This document shows, one piece after another, positions 44,413 through 57,480 of a stretch of DNA of 64,000 bases. The DNA comes from Polytrichum commune (taxonomy: Eukaryota; Streptophyta; Polytrichopsida; Polytrichales; Polytrichaceae): the NCBI GenBank assembly GCA_950295325.1, contig OX485804.1, forward strand, positions 54,052,429 through 54,116,428, written 5' to 3'. The position numbers and the translations under genes are program-made. The notes under the pieces were generated by a model. That model saw nothing but the letters and a program-made list of their open reading frames with translations, was not told the origin of the DNA and made no database searches. How positions within the stretch are numbered: the first letter of the stretch is position 1; each line of letters begins with the position of its first letter.

Positions 44413-46434
44413 TGTAACAATACACCTCTGTCAGCCCTAAACCCCCACCCTTGTGCGTCGTAGTCCGGGTGAAGGCATATGACGTACATATGCTCAAGTG
44501 ACCTCACTTAACCCCTCGCACGCGGCACCCGATACTCCAACAATGTAAATGTCAAACACACAACAATTATTCAAATAACACAAGGTGACAAGTATTTATA
44601 AATACCCTAACCCTTCATAGTCATCACCCACACATCATCACCCATTAAACATCCATTTTCACTATCAAGTCTCCCACCTACAACAATGATCTAATCAACT
44701 AACCTAAGCTATGTCCTAATGGCATTGAGCACCACCACCTTACACCATGGTTGTGTCTTTGCTTCCTTCTTCCCTCCTAACAGTCACTCACTCTACCACA
44801 CATCTAAATTCCTACTTCCTGATTCCACCTCTTCTAGCCTTCGAAACCCCCTGGACCAGATTTCCTCCGATTCCCACAAAACGCTCAATGGTTTTCAATC
44901 CAGAACTGATCAAACCCAGCTCCACGTTCAACCCTTAGCTGCCGGTGCCAAGTGTTGAGGTTGTCTGCCCTTACAAACTTATGTTGGGCCTCTCATTGCA
45001 TATTCCAACAGTCCTCAATCCAAGAAGCAAGGCGACCTCCTTCCCTGCGCCCAGTGGCTTGCTGAAGTAGTCGGCCTGCACACTCTTACCCTCTCGACGG
45101 ACCTTCCGGGGACAACTTCCGATTCCAGCAACTCACCGCCCTTCCATTGCGTGGACTGATTCGTTCATTCATGCTCTTGGATTGACACTCGCCGCTGCTA
45201 GCACCCAATTGGCAGCAATGTGGCTACACTGGCATTTGCAGCAGCATGCTGCCAGATTTGCTGGAACACTCAACTAGTCGGAGGTTGGTCAAGGGCGCGA
45301 CAAAACAGATTGGCCTTTGCAGCCTCCTTCAGCTCGCTCACTGGCATTGGACTGAATTTCGACACAATTCACAGCTTACCGAACTAAGGGTTATTCATTC
45401 AGCTTCGGACCTAGCGCCAATGCTACTCCTATCATCGACCCAGTAAAGCCACCCATTCCATCATGGTTCGGCCTCGCTCACATTTAGATGTCGGCATCGT
45501 GAAGTTCGACACATCCACGCATTCGTCCAGCAGAGGAGTAGAATGGGCAATTTTGCAACAAACATTCCGAACTCTCACCTGCCTCAAACGCTGACCTTCT
45601 GGTCGGCATTGCTTGTCAGGTCGGCTAGCCAACACCGACTTGTGAGGCTTCTGCGGCCCTAGTATTGGTAATCCTCGGCACCGGCTAAGCTAATGTCTCT
45701 CTCGCTCTGTAGCTCCCAGTCGCTTCGCAATCTCCACCCATCACCCAGGGTCTCTTGCCCTCCGCTTGCTGCTAGTCCCCCAAAGCACCAACAACGTTGT
45801 TACACTGTTCCTAGCTCCTTGTTTTGTTGCACTTGCAACTGCCGACCTAGCCATTCAATCCTCATTCACACACAGCTGGTGTGAATTTCTCGGACAAGTC
45901 CGGCAGCACTTCCTCATTGCATTCGCCATAGTTGCTCTACCTTTTCCCTTACAGCTGCCCACCAACAATGCGAGTTCACTTCCAGAGGCCCAGAGACCCC
46001 TCTCGGAGCTCCGAGTTTCCTGCTGCCACCTCCCCTTTCAGGAGAGCCTCTCCCTGATTTTTCCATCCGCTTCCTTTTTTCGTGTGGCCCAATCAAAACT
46101 ACCTTGTCATCAAGCAATTCTTAACCTCCACTAGAACTTGGCCCCTAGAAGGACTTGGCCCCTAGATTACTTTACTCTAATCATTTTTCACTTTTTCTCT
46201 TAATACTTCCTAGCTTTTGTTATCTCAACACCACTTCATCTAAACTTTGAAATTTTAATCATTTTTGTTTTCTCAACTAACTCAAACGAATGCAAATTCT
46301 AAGATTTTGATATCCCTAAGGTTAAATTAAAATGTGGGCACATAATTGGGCTCACAACCTCAAATCAACAAAGTATAGAATTTGAGAAGAATTTACCAAA
46401 AAAAAAAAAAAAAGGTCAGGGGTAGATTCTTACA
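44413..46434. mobile_element. Probable solo LTR of 2.0 kb inserted in the hAT relic
   Basis: The block starts TGTAACAATACACCTCTGTC and ends AGGTCAGGGGTAGATTCTTACA. The end's reverse complement (TGTAAGAATCTACCCCTGAC) matches the start at 15 of the first 20 positions. TGTAA...TTACA ends are common in plant Ty3/gypsy LTRs. A palindromic TATA-like TATTTATAAATA lies at 44,593-44,604. The composition is more GC-rich than its flanks, and the hAT relic continues on both sides. The 5-bp flanks (ATGAA and TCCAA) do not match, so a target duplication is not shown. A large non-autonomous DNA element is the alternative. No gag or pol frame is present. Confidence 0.45.
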
Positions 46435-47280
46435 TCCAAGTTGTTGGGCAGCTACAAGACTATGCATTGTAGGCAGCTAGAGCATTTAGATGGCAACATT
46501 TAGATTCACATAGTGTTCATCCTTTTTCACACCCAAGTGAGGCTTATCTTTCTTAGCTTGTTGTTTCCAGCATGTTTGTTCAACTTGGCACTCATAGTAA
46601 TGGGGCACCCTTTCTTAAAGGAGCAAACTAAACATTGCACATGGTCTACGACATCCAAGCCAAATGCATCCATCATCTCTTGCCCAAGGGTGCACCAAAG
46701 CTCATGCATCTTGGCATTTGTGGCTAATGTTTGGGGTTTTACCTTTAAGTTTTTTGTTTTTTATTCTGTTGTTTACAATATTTAATTGCTCAAACTTGAT
46801 AATTTCAATGACGTCAATGATCCCAGGTAAGGATTCTGAACTTGCAAGCACATGCATTTGTGGCAACCCATCAGGGAAAACTAGTTGCACATCATGATTA
46901 GAGCGACGAGGAGGGTTGGATTCTACATGTTTGCCTTGCTACCTGAGGAGGAAGCACTGGAATTCGGTGTCATTTTTAGGCATTTATGTGGGTCAGCATG
47001 GACAGGGGTCATCAATCGCTCAAATTTTGTGAGGAAACAAAGTAGTACTCCAGAACATTGATCTTTTGTGCTTTCAAGAACTTGACGCTTGAAGATGACA
47101 CCATCCCTCATCTGCCACAAGTTCAAGGATTCATCATCCAAGTTCGGGGGATTTAGCAACACTCCGGGTATATGATGCTCCCAAGTCCCAACAACCTGCA
47201 CAAAGGTAGGCCAAAACATCAACACAAGGTCAACACAAACACATGCCAAAAACATCATAACAAAAAGATTGAAATGCAAG
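46435..47280 (-). pseudogene. hAT transposase relic, N-terminal part with BED/C2H2-like finger
   Basis: On the minus strand, codons at about 46,709-46,580 give AFGLDVVDHVQCLVCSFKKG followed by MSAKLNKHAGNNKLRK. This is a C-x2-C...H finger like the one heading the hAT family whose remaining parts lie at 42,422-44,412. Further upstream, 47,279-46,923 is an open frame of 118 codons ending PNSSASSSGSKANM, a Ser-rich linker-like sequence plausibly from the same protein or its leader. The link across the 2.0 kb insertion rests on strand, order and family pattern. The upstream frame is the weakest part. Confidence 0.55.
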
Positions 47281-48535
47281 AATGGACAACATAATGCAAT
47301 TTAAGGGGGTAGAATGCTTGTATTGAAGAATGTTGAAGGAGTTGAGAGGTGCCGGTCGCAATTGTCCAACCGCCAGAGAGGGACCACATTCTTCAATTTC
47401 AAAGAGAAGAAGGACAAAGGTTGAGAGAATACAACTGAATGCCAACTAGATTAAAGGTCCACTCTCAACACTCTCCAATCTCCACTGCATATTGTAATTG
47501 TATCTTGGATGAAGGAGGTACAACAAAGAGATGAGGAGAAATTTGGCATTGTGAGAAAAAAGGCAAGAGGTAGGCACAATCCACATTCAAGCACAAAGAA
47601 ACACCATGCCGCAAAACCAAGAGCTCATCATGGCGATGAAAATGGAGAATGATGTAGCTTTACTAGCAATGAAAGGAAACATTTATGTGGCATTACTGGC
47701 AACGAAAACTACAAGGGTGGACGCTTGAAATTGATGATAAACCCAAGGATGAGGACATTAAATTGACAATGAAGTTGATCAAACATGGATTTGTCATCAC
47801 TAGGGTTTTGGGGGCAAGGTGATTAGATGGAATTTGTTGCCACATGGTGAAGCAATACTGCACATGCCCTCAAGTCCATGTCACAGCCCACAACAAGCAT
47901 GGCGACACTTTAGTAATAAGTGCTTAAGTAGTGGTGCTTATTGGCCCTAAACCTCAACTAGTGGTGGACACTTTGGCTCCACCCCCAGTGTAAACCCGGT
48001 CTTTTCAAAGAGGGTTTTTTGCACATCCTTTTTAATATCACTTTTTGGCATTGTTTAGCCTCTAAAAAGAAAGAAAAAAGTCTGCTCCCAAGTCGAGGAA
48101 CAAAATCTGATCCCATATCACCATCATGATTCATCATCGATAGACCAATTCATATTCTGAGCAGATTAATTATTGTTCCAAGTACTGTGAGGATTCCAAG
48201 CACAAATCTCTTGTTACAACTGCCATTATAGTTTATCCATAAAAACAAAGTACAACAGTGAGACCCTCATTATCAAGATACCTATACCCTACATTCTGGG
48301 CTTCCTTAATGTGCAACATCTTCAGAACAATTGAGTGTAAACGGGACTGATTTGTAATGCACATTTGTTGGAATACACAAACAAGCACAGGTCTTTATTT
48401 GAAACATGTTTCTTTCTAGATATTGATTAATGAATGTTAGAAAGTAGTGCTCTGCAGTGATTTGTTTTCATTGACCTTCAAATTCATAAACAAGGTGCGT
48501 TATTGGGACACTTTTCTGTCTGCACACACATCTCG
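47281..48535. other. Intergenic sequence without a recognisable gene
   Basis: Nothing with domain character is seen on either strand. TTTATT at 48,394-48,399 (AATAAA on the minus strand) could serve as a distant poly(A) signal for the ARID gene, about 1.1 kb beyond its stop codon. Confidence 0.4.
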
Positions 48536-48539
48536 TACA

Positions 48540-48860
48540 ACATGCATCACAATTAATGTGAGATGATTAGCAAAGCCATATCATCCCCGTAGCCATTTGC
48601 CTCACAATACTCAAAGCTCATATGAACATCTTTCATTATCAAAGTAAATATTCTCATGCTCCATAAGTGGTTATATAGGTGCCCCCCAATTTATGTTCAT
48701 TATAGAGCCTAGAATGGTTAGCACATTTTTAGCACATAGTCCAATCTCTTATAAACACAAGTCTCTTCGGCGTCTGTTCTTAGAACCATACCTAACCGCA
48801 TACCACTCAAATCTAGGTTCCCAATAAAGTCCACGTTTAATAAAGGCCCATCTAGCTTAT
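48540..48860 (-). mobile_element. TAAGGTAAGC-family copy downstream of the ARID gene
   Basis: On the minus strand the order GGTATGCGGTTAGGTATGGT, ATAAGAGATTGGACTATGTG, CTAGGCTCTATAATGAACAT, GGGGGGCACC, TACTTTGATAATGA, ATGAGCT and GCTTTGCTAATCATCTCACA matches the family. About 320 bp. Termini are degraded and there is no frame. Confidence 0.65.
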
Positions 48861-49481
48861 GAGTTCCAGTGAGAGGCCATTCATTTGCAAGCCTCTAATC
48901 CTTCGAAGTACAATGAGATAAAAAGCTATCAAGATATGGAACTAACAATTTGTTGGTTTGATAGAGTGTTTGATCCTGCTGTCACACCATAAGATATTGT
49001 TGCAACCTGCAACCCAAGATCACAGGAGGATCCAACTGTAGACCAACTTCTCAACTATTGCATTCAGAAGGCACACAGACAGGTAAAAAGATACATACAT
49101 GCAAGAAAGTATATGAGATATGAACTCAAACAAATTAAACGCGCATACACCAACCAGTGGCATTGCCTTTACAGCTTCTTACCCTTCACAAGGTCACTTC
49201 AAGACAATGTTCCGTGTGAGGCTTGCCTTTGACCTAACATGAGAAACATGTTCTCCTCCACACATTCTTCCTGCCCATCTATTTTCTGAAGAATCCACTC
49301 TTTCCATGGAGGACCAGCAGCACTACTAAACCACCTGTAACCGGAGTTCCCTCAATGCACTTGTTGCATCAATCATAACATGAATAATCTCCACCTTATG
49401 CTCACATCCTGGAGATTGATGGCAGAAACAAGTCCTATGAGTGATTTCAAAGATTGGTCTGCATTCAGAATCTGATACACA

Positions 49482-52400
49482 CTAGGTTGACTTGTCCTCG
49501 GCGATGGGAACACGCACATACAGTTGGCCATAGAGTGTCACAACTGCTGATGTTTGATGGGCATCAATCCGTGATGGCAGACTAATGACCTGAGAAAAAA
49601 ACTTCTTGTCAGAACATGATCCACCCTTGTCACCAACTATATTTCTATATAGACTTATATTCACATTTTCATTATCAATAATCAACTGAAGATGCTTACT
49701 TTTCTGAAGGGTGTCACACCCCAAGGATTTTCTGGATCCTCTGGCATCCCAGCAATCACAAGTCTGCCTCCAGGCTCGCACTGGATCCGTACCTGCTCAC
49801 ACAAGATGGTCAGTTCATGCACCAGAAGCCCTAAAAGTTGGGAGATGCTTACTTCCTTACATACACCATATGATGCTGAATTCAAACAAGCTATTACACA
49901 TTGTGTATCTAACATTGACACATACAAATATATGATCGTGACCACCCCAACTAAAATTGTGCCTAAACATAGTAATAGCCAAGTAACCCATGACTACCAT
50001 ATCCAATAAAGAAAACTAAAACATCTCTGAAGCTGGTGATAAATCACTGACCTCCTCTCTTGCAAGCCCCGGAACAAGCGCATAAATCTCAAAACAATCT
50101 AGCTGCAAACCCAGAAAAAACCTCAGCAGTGGTCAGAGCAAGGCATTACACTTGCAAATCTTGACTGATGCAATTGTCCCTTGAGAAACTATTTGTTATT
50201 GACACCATTCTTATTGGCAAAAACGATGCCAGTACACATGAAAGACAAATGCCAGCTGGTTAAGAAATAAGTAAAAGTCTGGAGACTCAAAACATGAGTA
50301 TCAATGGTTTATATAGTTCCAGCAAAGCACAGTGAAATACAAACAAGAGAGGTGGGAATATTTACTCACATGTTTATGCACATTGATCTTGACCCAGTCA
50401 GCTTTGGGACCCTCATCAACAATTGGAGGATCAAACCCACCAACACCATCCAACTTTGGGACCTTCACAGGTCGTCTCATTGAGTCCTGCTGCTTTATAC
50501 TTCTCTTGCCAGTATTAACAACTGCAGAGATGCTCGGTGGACTCTCTTCATGCAGTCGTGGTCTCCCCTTGGCTCGGACAGCCTTCACAGCTCTCTCTAG
50601 CACAGTTGTAGTCCCTTTCCTTTTAAGCCCGTTTCCTCCTGCATAATTTCCACAAATAATTATGTGTTTTTCCATTTCGAAAATGCACATGGTAATTTTA
50701 ATTCATTACAGGTAACCTAAAGAGCTGAGCATTTGGAAGTGAATATGTTACAAGCGTATTCCTAGTCAGACAGCATCTATAAAGTATATGCATGTTAGAA
50801 GTTCATGAGCTCCCCCTAACAAAGAAGCGTCCAAGGTTAAAAACTGGTCCCATATGCAATTGCCAAGGTTCATGTTCATTCTCACCATGTTTTTACTGTC
50901 AGAATTCAGCCCCAAACCTTCAAAATGTGCTTCAAGTTCCTTTGAAGGTGCAAAATTTCTTATATTGTGGGCACTCAACATGCCTCTCACATCCATGAAA
51001 GCATACAGTATTAAAACCAGGTAAAACTACTGCAACTACATGAGTTCATGGACTGTACACTCATGTAGGTTAATTCTGGTCTCTAAAGACTTCCAGGGTT
51101 CTATATCTGTATATTTGGTATGAGTTCTGTACATGGTTTTGTGGTCATGTTCACGGTCAAAGCTGCATGATTTGGACTATGTCTTACTTACAATTCAAAG
51201 TCATGATCTCCAATTGGTACTAGAATATCACAAGAATTAAGCAGGTACATCATTAACAGTTCTCCCAAGGAGATTGCTGTTCATATTCCGATCCTCCATG
51301 TAGGGAAAAGAGGAGGAAACATTTGCAGCCCTTACCTATATTTGTCAATTTTTTCTCTTTCTTCACGTGTTTGCCCCCAGAAAGCTTTTCCTGCAACCAC
51401 AAATTATAAGAATTCATCATGTAAACTGCACAACTCTAGATGCACATATGACGAGCATTCACAAGTAACTCACTTAACTCCATATACAGTGGATAAGACC
51501 TACTTTATATTATTTTGTGACGTTGTGACTTACAAGTATTGAAAGACAACTAGTACCAGATCCCCATTAAATCCTTTTTTAACAGCCGACACGCCAACCA
51601 CCAGCTCAGGAAAGACTAGTAAGAGCAAGGGACGCTACTTCAACTCCAGCTATTACATCAAGATGATCAAGTACTTTACCTTTGAATTGGGCTCCTTTGC
51701 ATCCCCATTGCCCATGCGCTGGGAGTGCCACCCCTGCATTGCACGTGCAGCAGCATCTCGTCGAGCTCGCCCTGATCCTGATACTCCACCCGCAGTTGGC
51801 TACAAAAATCTCACCAGGTATAAACATTCTTTAATAGTGTACACTCCACATAAATACTGACAGGAAAGTTGAAACTCCATCTATTCAAATTTATCAGATA
51901 TCTAATAAGCCATATACACAAAAGAACCCCAAACAAAAGATCAACAAATTTTGAAACAATTTAAGTTGATTAAGAGGTGCAATATGCCACAAGATCAAAA
52001 AACCTAGACAAATATGTAAGGCCCCTGATAGTGCATAACCCTGGCAACCCACAAAGGAGAGATACAGCATTGAGTTTCAAGCCTCCTGCAAAAGCTTGTA
52101 ATAAAGGGCGCTAATGGGTTGGCTCATTTTGAGGTTGCATAAATTCATACTTGAGATGATGGGGTGGCTGGTGATACTGTCCCCTGATTATCACCACCAA
52201 GGTAGGGCCCGTCAATCTGTCCTCCTCTTTGGCTACTCCCTGGAACTGGAATGCCAGTCTTGAACCTTTCGTAATCCAGTAAGGCCTGTAAAGTCAGAGA
52301 AGACCAAGAATAAAACACATCTTCAGGATATCTATCATATTCACATATCACTGTACACGTACGTGCTGTTCATCACTGGATAATCCCATTACTAGACTCG

Positions 52401-55258
52401 AATTCCACTGGAGCAACTTTGAGAGGTTGCAACATTCGCAATCCAAAAGGAAGTGCCAAAATTGGCAGAGGAACATAAAATAAACAGCTCTTCATATGCA
52501 CTGGATCTGCTGTCTTGTAGCTCAACTCAATGGCTAGAAGATTACCTTCTCATAAAAGCCACGGAATGACCATGAGATCGTTGTACAGGTTCTGCAACAC
52601 CAAACAATCCAATTGTTTAACCACCCTTTTATTAAAGTAGTGGAAGATGCCAAGATAGATTAGACAGGACACAGGCCCAGCAGCCTCATTTTATTGCAAT
52701 TCCTTTCTGCAAAAGTCTCAAACTTTGATTCCAGCACACACTGCAGTCAGAATTATTTCAATAGTTACTCTTCACAAAGTCAAACTCAAAACCAATCGAT
52801 CATTGAATTTAGAGGTGAATATAGTAAATCATTGAAATTGCAATTGCCACTAAAATCAAAAGGATGCATCAGCACACTAGCCTTGCTACCATTCAAGATT
52901 GACAAAGTGGAGAGGTCATGGACTTTTACTTGGGGGGTTTGAATTCTTCACCAACTGTCCTCCAGAGCTTGCTGACTGTAACCTACACAAGCATGATTTA
53001 TAACAACACTCCATATCAGCAGATTTATAGATAATCAGTCAAAATCAACCAGCAGACATTGATATAGCTTTAACATACAAAAGGAGAACACATTGATTCA
53101 AGAACACTGTGCAAGACTTCATATTGCATAAGAGCAAGGGACACTATTCTGTTGAGCACATATTCATCCCTCAAAGAAGAGGAACGGCCTCTAAAGACAG
53201 AGCACATGATTAACTGAATGCTAGGAGGTGACCTGCTGTATAAATTATACGGACAGTGAAACCCTGGAATAAAACTTCAAGTGAGCAAAAATGTAGCATA
53301 TTATAAAATAATTAGTATACAGAAGATACATATTTATGTAGTTAGTACAGGGGCGTTCAAAATCATAACAGCATCTGTGTTTCATGATGGGTAGGACAGA
53401 GCTACCAACAATTAAGCGACAGCAGTCCCACCTATTATAGTTTAGTTGCTAAAGTTGACTAGAAAAGTAACCTAACTGTTTTCCTACATGGCACCTAACG
53501 CGTGGGGTCATACAATTTACATAAATATTGCAAGCATCCAAAATTACAAAAGGTGGGCGTTATGATGGTGCATACATGTTCGTAGCCACCAAGTCTAGTA
53601 ACCACCCTCCAAAGCCTGCAAACAAATATTGTACAAGATTCAGTTTCCTCCTTCAATTGAAAAAAGGTACAAGCAGTTTTACAATACTGGAAAACAATGA
53701 ATGGCACCAGTTGAGTGTACAAAAATACACATGTTCTAGATTTTATTCGCAATGTCATCACATGGACCTTCAGTTTGGAGTAAAACTAGAGTGCTGAGTT
53801 TGTCACCTAGAGTGCTGAGAAAACATCACTTTGAGACGTCAAGTATGCCCACAATTAAGGATAACAAAGTTGCAAGGAGAGAGGGGTTTCATTTGTAGAT
53901 TTGTGATAACACTGACTACAAGAAGATTCTTACTTCAGCACATTCAATTCAAGCCCATAAAACTTCGGTGCCTTATATTCCAGTTTCCTCTGCTTGAAAA
54001 ATCGCTCCAGCTCCTCTACGAATGCCATCTGCTCATCCACTGTACCTTCACCATTATCATCAATTGGGTCCTGCCCATCCTCCTCTACCTCCTCCTCCTC
54101 TTCCATATCTTCAACTTCATTTGTCTCCCCTACTTCCATGTTCTCGTTTCCTTGACCTTCTTCACCCATTCCATACTGACCTTCAATCACTTCGTCAGCC
54201 ATTTCGTCGGCCAGTTCATCAGCCATCTCTGCTGCCATCTTGTCTGCCATTTCATCTGCCATCTTGTCTGCCATCTCATCAGCCATCCTATCCACCATTT
54301 CGTCTGCCATCCTATCAGCCATCTCATCAGCCATTCTATCTGCCATCTCATCTGTCATCTTTTCAGCCATTTCTTCCCTCAATCTACCTGCAACCTCATC
54401 TGCCATCTCTAAAGCCATGTCTTCTGTCAGCTTGTTGGCCATCTCATTTGCAATCCTATCAGTCAGATCATCAGGCTGGTTTCTCACTTCTTCATCCACT
54501 TCGCATGGCAGATTAGTTGATGCCTTATCAGCATCAGTAACAGTGCGTATTTCTTCCAACTTCTTTTCGTCTTGGACAACTTCTCTGTTACCGTTTGCTT
54601 GTTGCCCCTCATCCTGTGTGATTGCAGCACTGGGAAGTGTTTCTTGGCCCTCCTCTTGAGTTTTAGCCTTTAGTGAGGCTTCAACACCTATATTACCTGT
54701 TCCTGTATTCGGCCTGCCATCCATTTCTGCTTCTCCTGTGCTTCTCTCTTTCCCTGTAGCCTTCTCATCAGCTTTTAGATCCTCTATGACAGGCATCTGA
54801 ACAGCCATTGCCTCCACATTAGAATTGTTTTTCCTTGCAGGAGTCGTCTCTGAGACATCCACCTTTACATGATTTTCCTCGATGGATGCTGCTTCCACAC
54901 GTTCCCCTCCAGCACTACCCTTTACATCCTGAACATCCAGCAAAGGGATGCTTTCACCTGCTTTTGCAACTTCCTCTACTACCTCCCCTTCAACTCTTTT
55001 CAAAGGAGAAGTTTCCTTATCAATATGTGCTACTGAATCTCCAGGTTGAATACCTGTCTGTGAGGCGATGACCTCATCTCCACAAGGTATAACTGCTTCT
55101 TTAGCTTGATCTGCTGTACAATTTACAGGCCTATCCAAAGTGGCATTTGAGCAAGCAGACAAGTTGCTTCCTGACCCAAACCCCTCGGGTCCATCCGGTG
55201 GCAGTACTTCTTGGGGGGCTGACATTCTTATTGAATTCCCATCAGCCACCTCTGTCAT
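49482..55258 (-). CDS. ARID3-like: ARID plus alpha-crystallin (Hsp20-like) domain nuclear protein, 11 coding exons, 764 aa
   Basis: Minus-strand exons: 53934-55258, 53576-53615, 52930-52982, 52546-52591, 52151-52285, 51680-51799, 51336-51390, 50370-50638, 50052-50102, 49700-49792, 49482-49589. They total 2,295 nt, all junctions are GT-AG and phase is kept throughout. The ATG at 55,258 follows an in-frame TAG at 55,265-55,267. Residues 1-265 are acidic and low complexity, 268-357 a four-residue EMAD-type repeat, and 385-400 a Glu/Asp run. ARID spans about 410-500 (FVEELERFFKQRKLEYKAPK; KLWRVVTRLGGYEHVTVSKL; TCTTISWSFRGFYEKALLDY). About 545-565 is the plant-specific RARRDAAARAMQGWHSQR. A KGRPR AT-hook-like motif lies near 615, and about 672-764 is the alpha-crystallin-type fold (FEIYALVPGLAREEV; NPWGVTPFRK; TSAVVTLYGQLYVRVP). 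Plant ARID3/5/6 proteins share this order and bind AT-rich DNA. Nuclear action is inferred; the paralogue is uncertain. Confidence 0.93.
54185..54460 (-). repeat. 12-bp-period coding repeat in ARID exon 1 (EMAD units)
   Basis: About 23 consecutive four-codon units of the form xMAD/xMAx (for example EMADRMADEMADKMADEMAD) occupy residues 268-357 of the ARID protein. Base changes between units are mostly silent or swap E, R, K and D at the first position, so the frame is under some constraint. The predicted structure is a long charged helix. The same bases leave long frames open on the plus strand (53,831-54,659), which are shadows. Confidence 0.85.
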
Positions 55259-57239
55259 CCCACCCTAATCAATGCTTTGGTGCACCAAGGTGAGCTATGA
55301 CCTATATACTCCACTATCCTGCTTCCTGATGAGACAGACAATTTTCAGAAGAGGTGCTGCCGGAGGATACAACTTCAAATTCGGTTGCAACATAAACAGG
55401 GCACCTTGCAACTAAACTTTTTTGCACTTTCATACTTTATTGCACAAAAACACCATGATCAGGGAGTTCACATTACTACTGACCTCACATTGTGGGAATG
55501 CTTGTCAATCCAACCACAAAGTACAATACAACAGTTGCTACAATGACCAATTTAAATGTGCACATAGCCAGAAAAAGTCGGAAAGTATGGGTCAAAGTCC
55601 AGAGACAGAATGGATACCAAGAGAGCAGCTACTGACCTCTGAGCAACTCGATATTGTAGAAGGAAGTAGAACATGGAAGTCATGCTACCTATCAACTAAA
55701 CACTTGCTACTCTGATATATCTGTAGAGAAAACCAAAGACTCCTGTAGTTCAAGAGATTCACCTCCTTACTATAATTACAATATCGCAAAAAGAATCCTT
55801 GTGAAAAAAATCTGAAACGTAGTCTAGATGAATGCCAATTCCAATCAAGGGACTAGACCTAACTATCGTATGCACATCACTCACTGTGTATGTAAACCTG
55901 AATTATAAAATCCCAAATGCACGAGTATTTTCAGAGCTAATCTCAACCACAATACGATGTCCGATACTTTTATTGCTTCTGGACGAAGTCCGATTGAGTG
56001 TAGAAACTTCAAAAGACCCTCCGCACTATATGCTACTCATATAAAAAAGCCTAACTTTTTTTTAAATGGCCTATATTGTAGGTCAAGCCATCCCTTATCA
56101 CATGAGCATCCATTCCGCACCTCGCACATGAACTCTGCAAAGAGATGTAGCTCACTATCTACACTAAGGATTATGAGGTCTCTGATAATCAACTATCTAT
56201 TCGTTTATCCGTGGAGTAACATCCTCTCGCTAGATCCAATTGCTTTTAACATTGCTAGACTCCACACACCATTTTTCACTCTCTTTTTTAAAATTTGTAA
56301 TGGGCACACGGTAAGTTGTTACTTTCGCACTAAGGAACTTCAGTACTTCTGGGAAAACAGAACCTCAAAACTCTGGGTTATCCCAAAGCTGAAGGTTGGC
56401 AGGTCCAGGAGCAAGTGATGATTTCTTCCCAGCTCTCTCTAGCTCAAGGAATCTGCGGAAATATACTTAAAAGTATTAAGTCGAAAATAGTAAAATTGTT
56501 GCTTCAGAAGTCAGGGTGGGAGATGACAGCAGCATTCAAAGTAACCCGTACTCAGATGGCGATTTTCTAACTAGATAGAAGCCCCACTCCAACTCTACAA
56601 TCCTCTGCTAAGAGGAAGGAAAACGTAGGAACATGATAAATGTCAAGAAGGTCAACAAAGTGTGAGAAGTTCTCCTTTGTCGAAACAACAGCAAGAATCC
56701 TCACAGCCGCGTAGAAGAAACATACATGCAGTATCTTTGTCCGAGGGGGGAGTGCACATTATTTACAACGGACGTTATTCGCATGCAGCGACTGACACCA
56801 CAACTGAAGTTGGAAATTTATACTTGCGAAGGAAAACACAAAACCCACTCTCCCCCTTCCCTCCTTCCCTCCCTCCCTGCCTGCCTGCCTGCTACTTGTC
56901 GTTTCTGCAATGCACGAGAAACAGATAGGAGAAGGTACTAGGATGAGATGCGAGACAAACCTGTGCGCTCGGTCCCTAAAGCTCTCACGTCACTCCCTCC
57001 GAACACTCAAGAACGCGACGTCAACAACTCAAGGCATTGCAGATACATCCTCCGGACGCAGTAACAGCGCCGCCTGCACTGGTTTGTCTGGCGCCATCTC
57101 CTCTCCCTCTCTCGCACCAAAAGCTCCGAAGTCGCACCGAAACCAAAAGCTCCGCGGAAAAGGGAACCAACACAATGTAAGTAATGCTGCTGGGCGCGCT
57201 ACGCTAAGTCAGAGCTCGCACCAAACCGCAAGCTCCCCC
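55259..57239 (-). promoter_or_regulatory. 5-prime flank of the ARID gene, leader and promoter not resolved
   Basis: Sequence upstream of the ATG at 55,258 has no other supported gene. GC content rises towards 56.9-57.2 kb, as is common near plant transcription starts. A spliced leader with a non-coding first exon around 56.4-57.1 kb is possible. I found no decisive donor/acceptor pair or TATA box. Confidence 0.3.
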
Positions 57240-57480
57240 TTGCGACTTGCCTTGCCTTGCCTTGCCCTGGCCTTCTCTTCTCCTGTCGTGTCCTATCCTA
57301 TCCTATCCTATGCTATATGCTATATGCTATATGCTATCCTGCCCTGTCCTCTCCTGTCCCGTCCCACGCTGTCCTCCCCTGCTTGCCCTGCCCCTGTCGC
57401 GTCCCACCCTGCCCCGCCCTGTCCTCCTCTTCTCTCCTCTCCTCTCCTTTCCTTGGCGTCCAAGTGCGCAGGAGCGCATC
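57240..57480. repeat. Pentanucleotide and related short tandem repeats
   Basis: (CCTTG)n at about 57,248-57,268 is followed by (TCCTA)n at 57,289-57,310, a TATGC/TATATGC repeat to 57,340 and degenerate CCTGT/CCCTG repeats to about 57,460. The strand is strongly biased: pyrimidine-rich on plus. Long open frames crossing this block are products of the repeat. Confidence 0.85.

Noticed and set aside
44719..46134. Protein-coding gene within the 44.4-46.4 kb block
   Set aside because: Open frames up to 122 codons exist because the block is more GC-rich, but they overlap in several frames and show no domain. The block is better explained as an inserted LTR-like element.
53831..54659. Plus-strand open frames of 139-193 codons
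   Set aside because: They lie opposite ARID exon 1, and their His/Leu/Ser periodicity is the antisense of the EMAD repeat. The minus-strand frame has the domain, splice sites and conserved residues.
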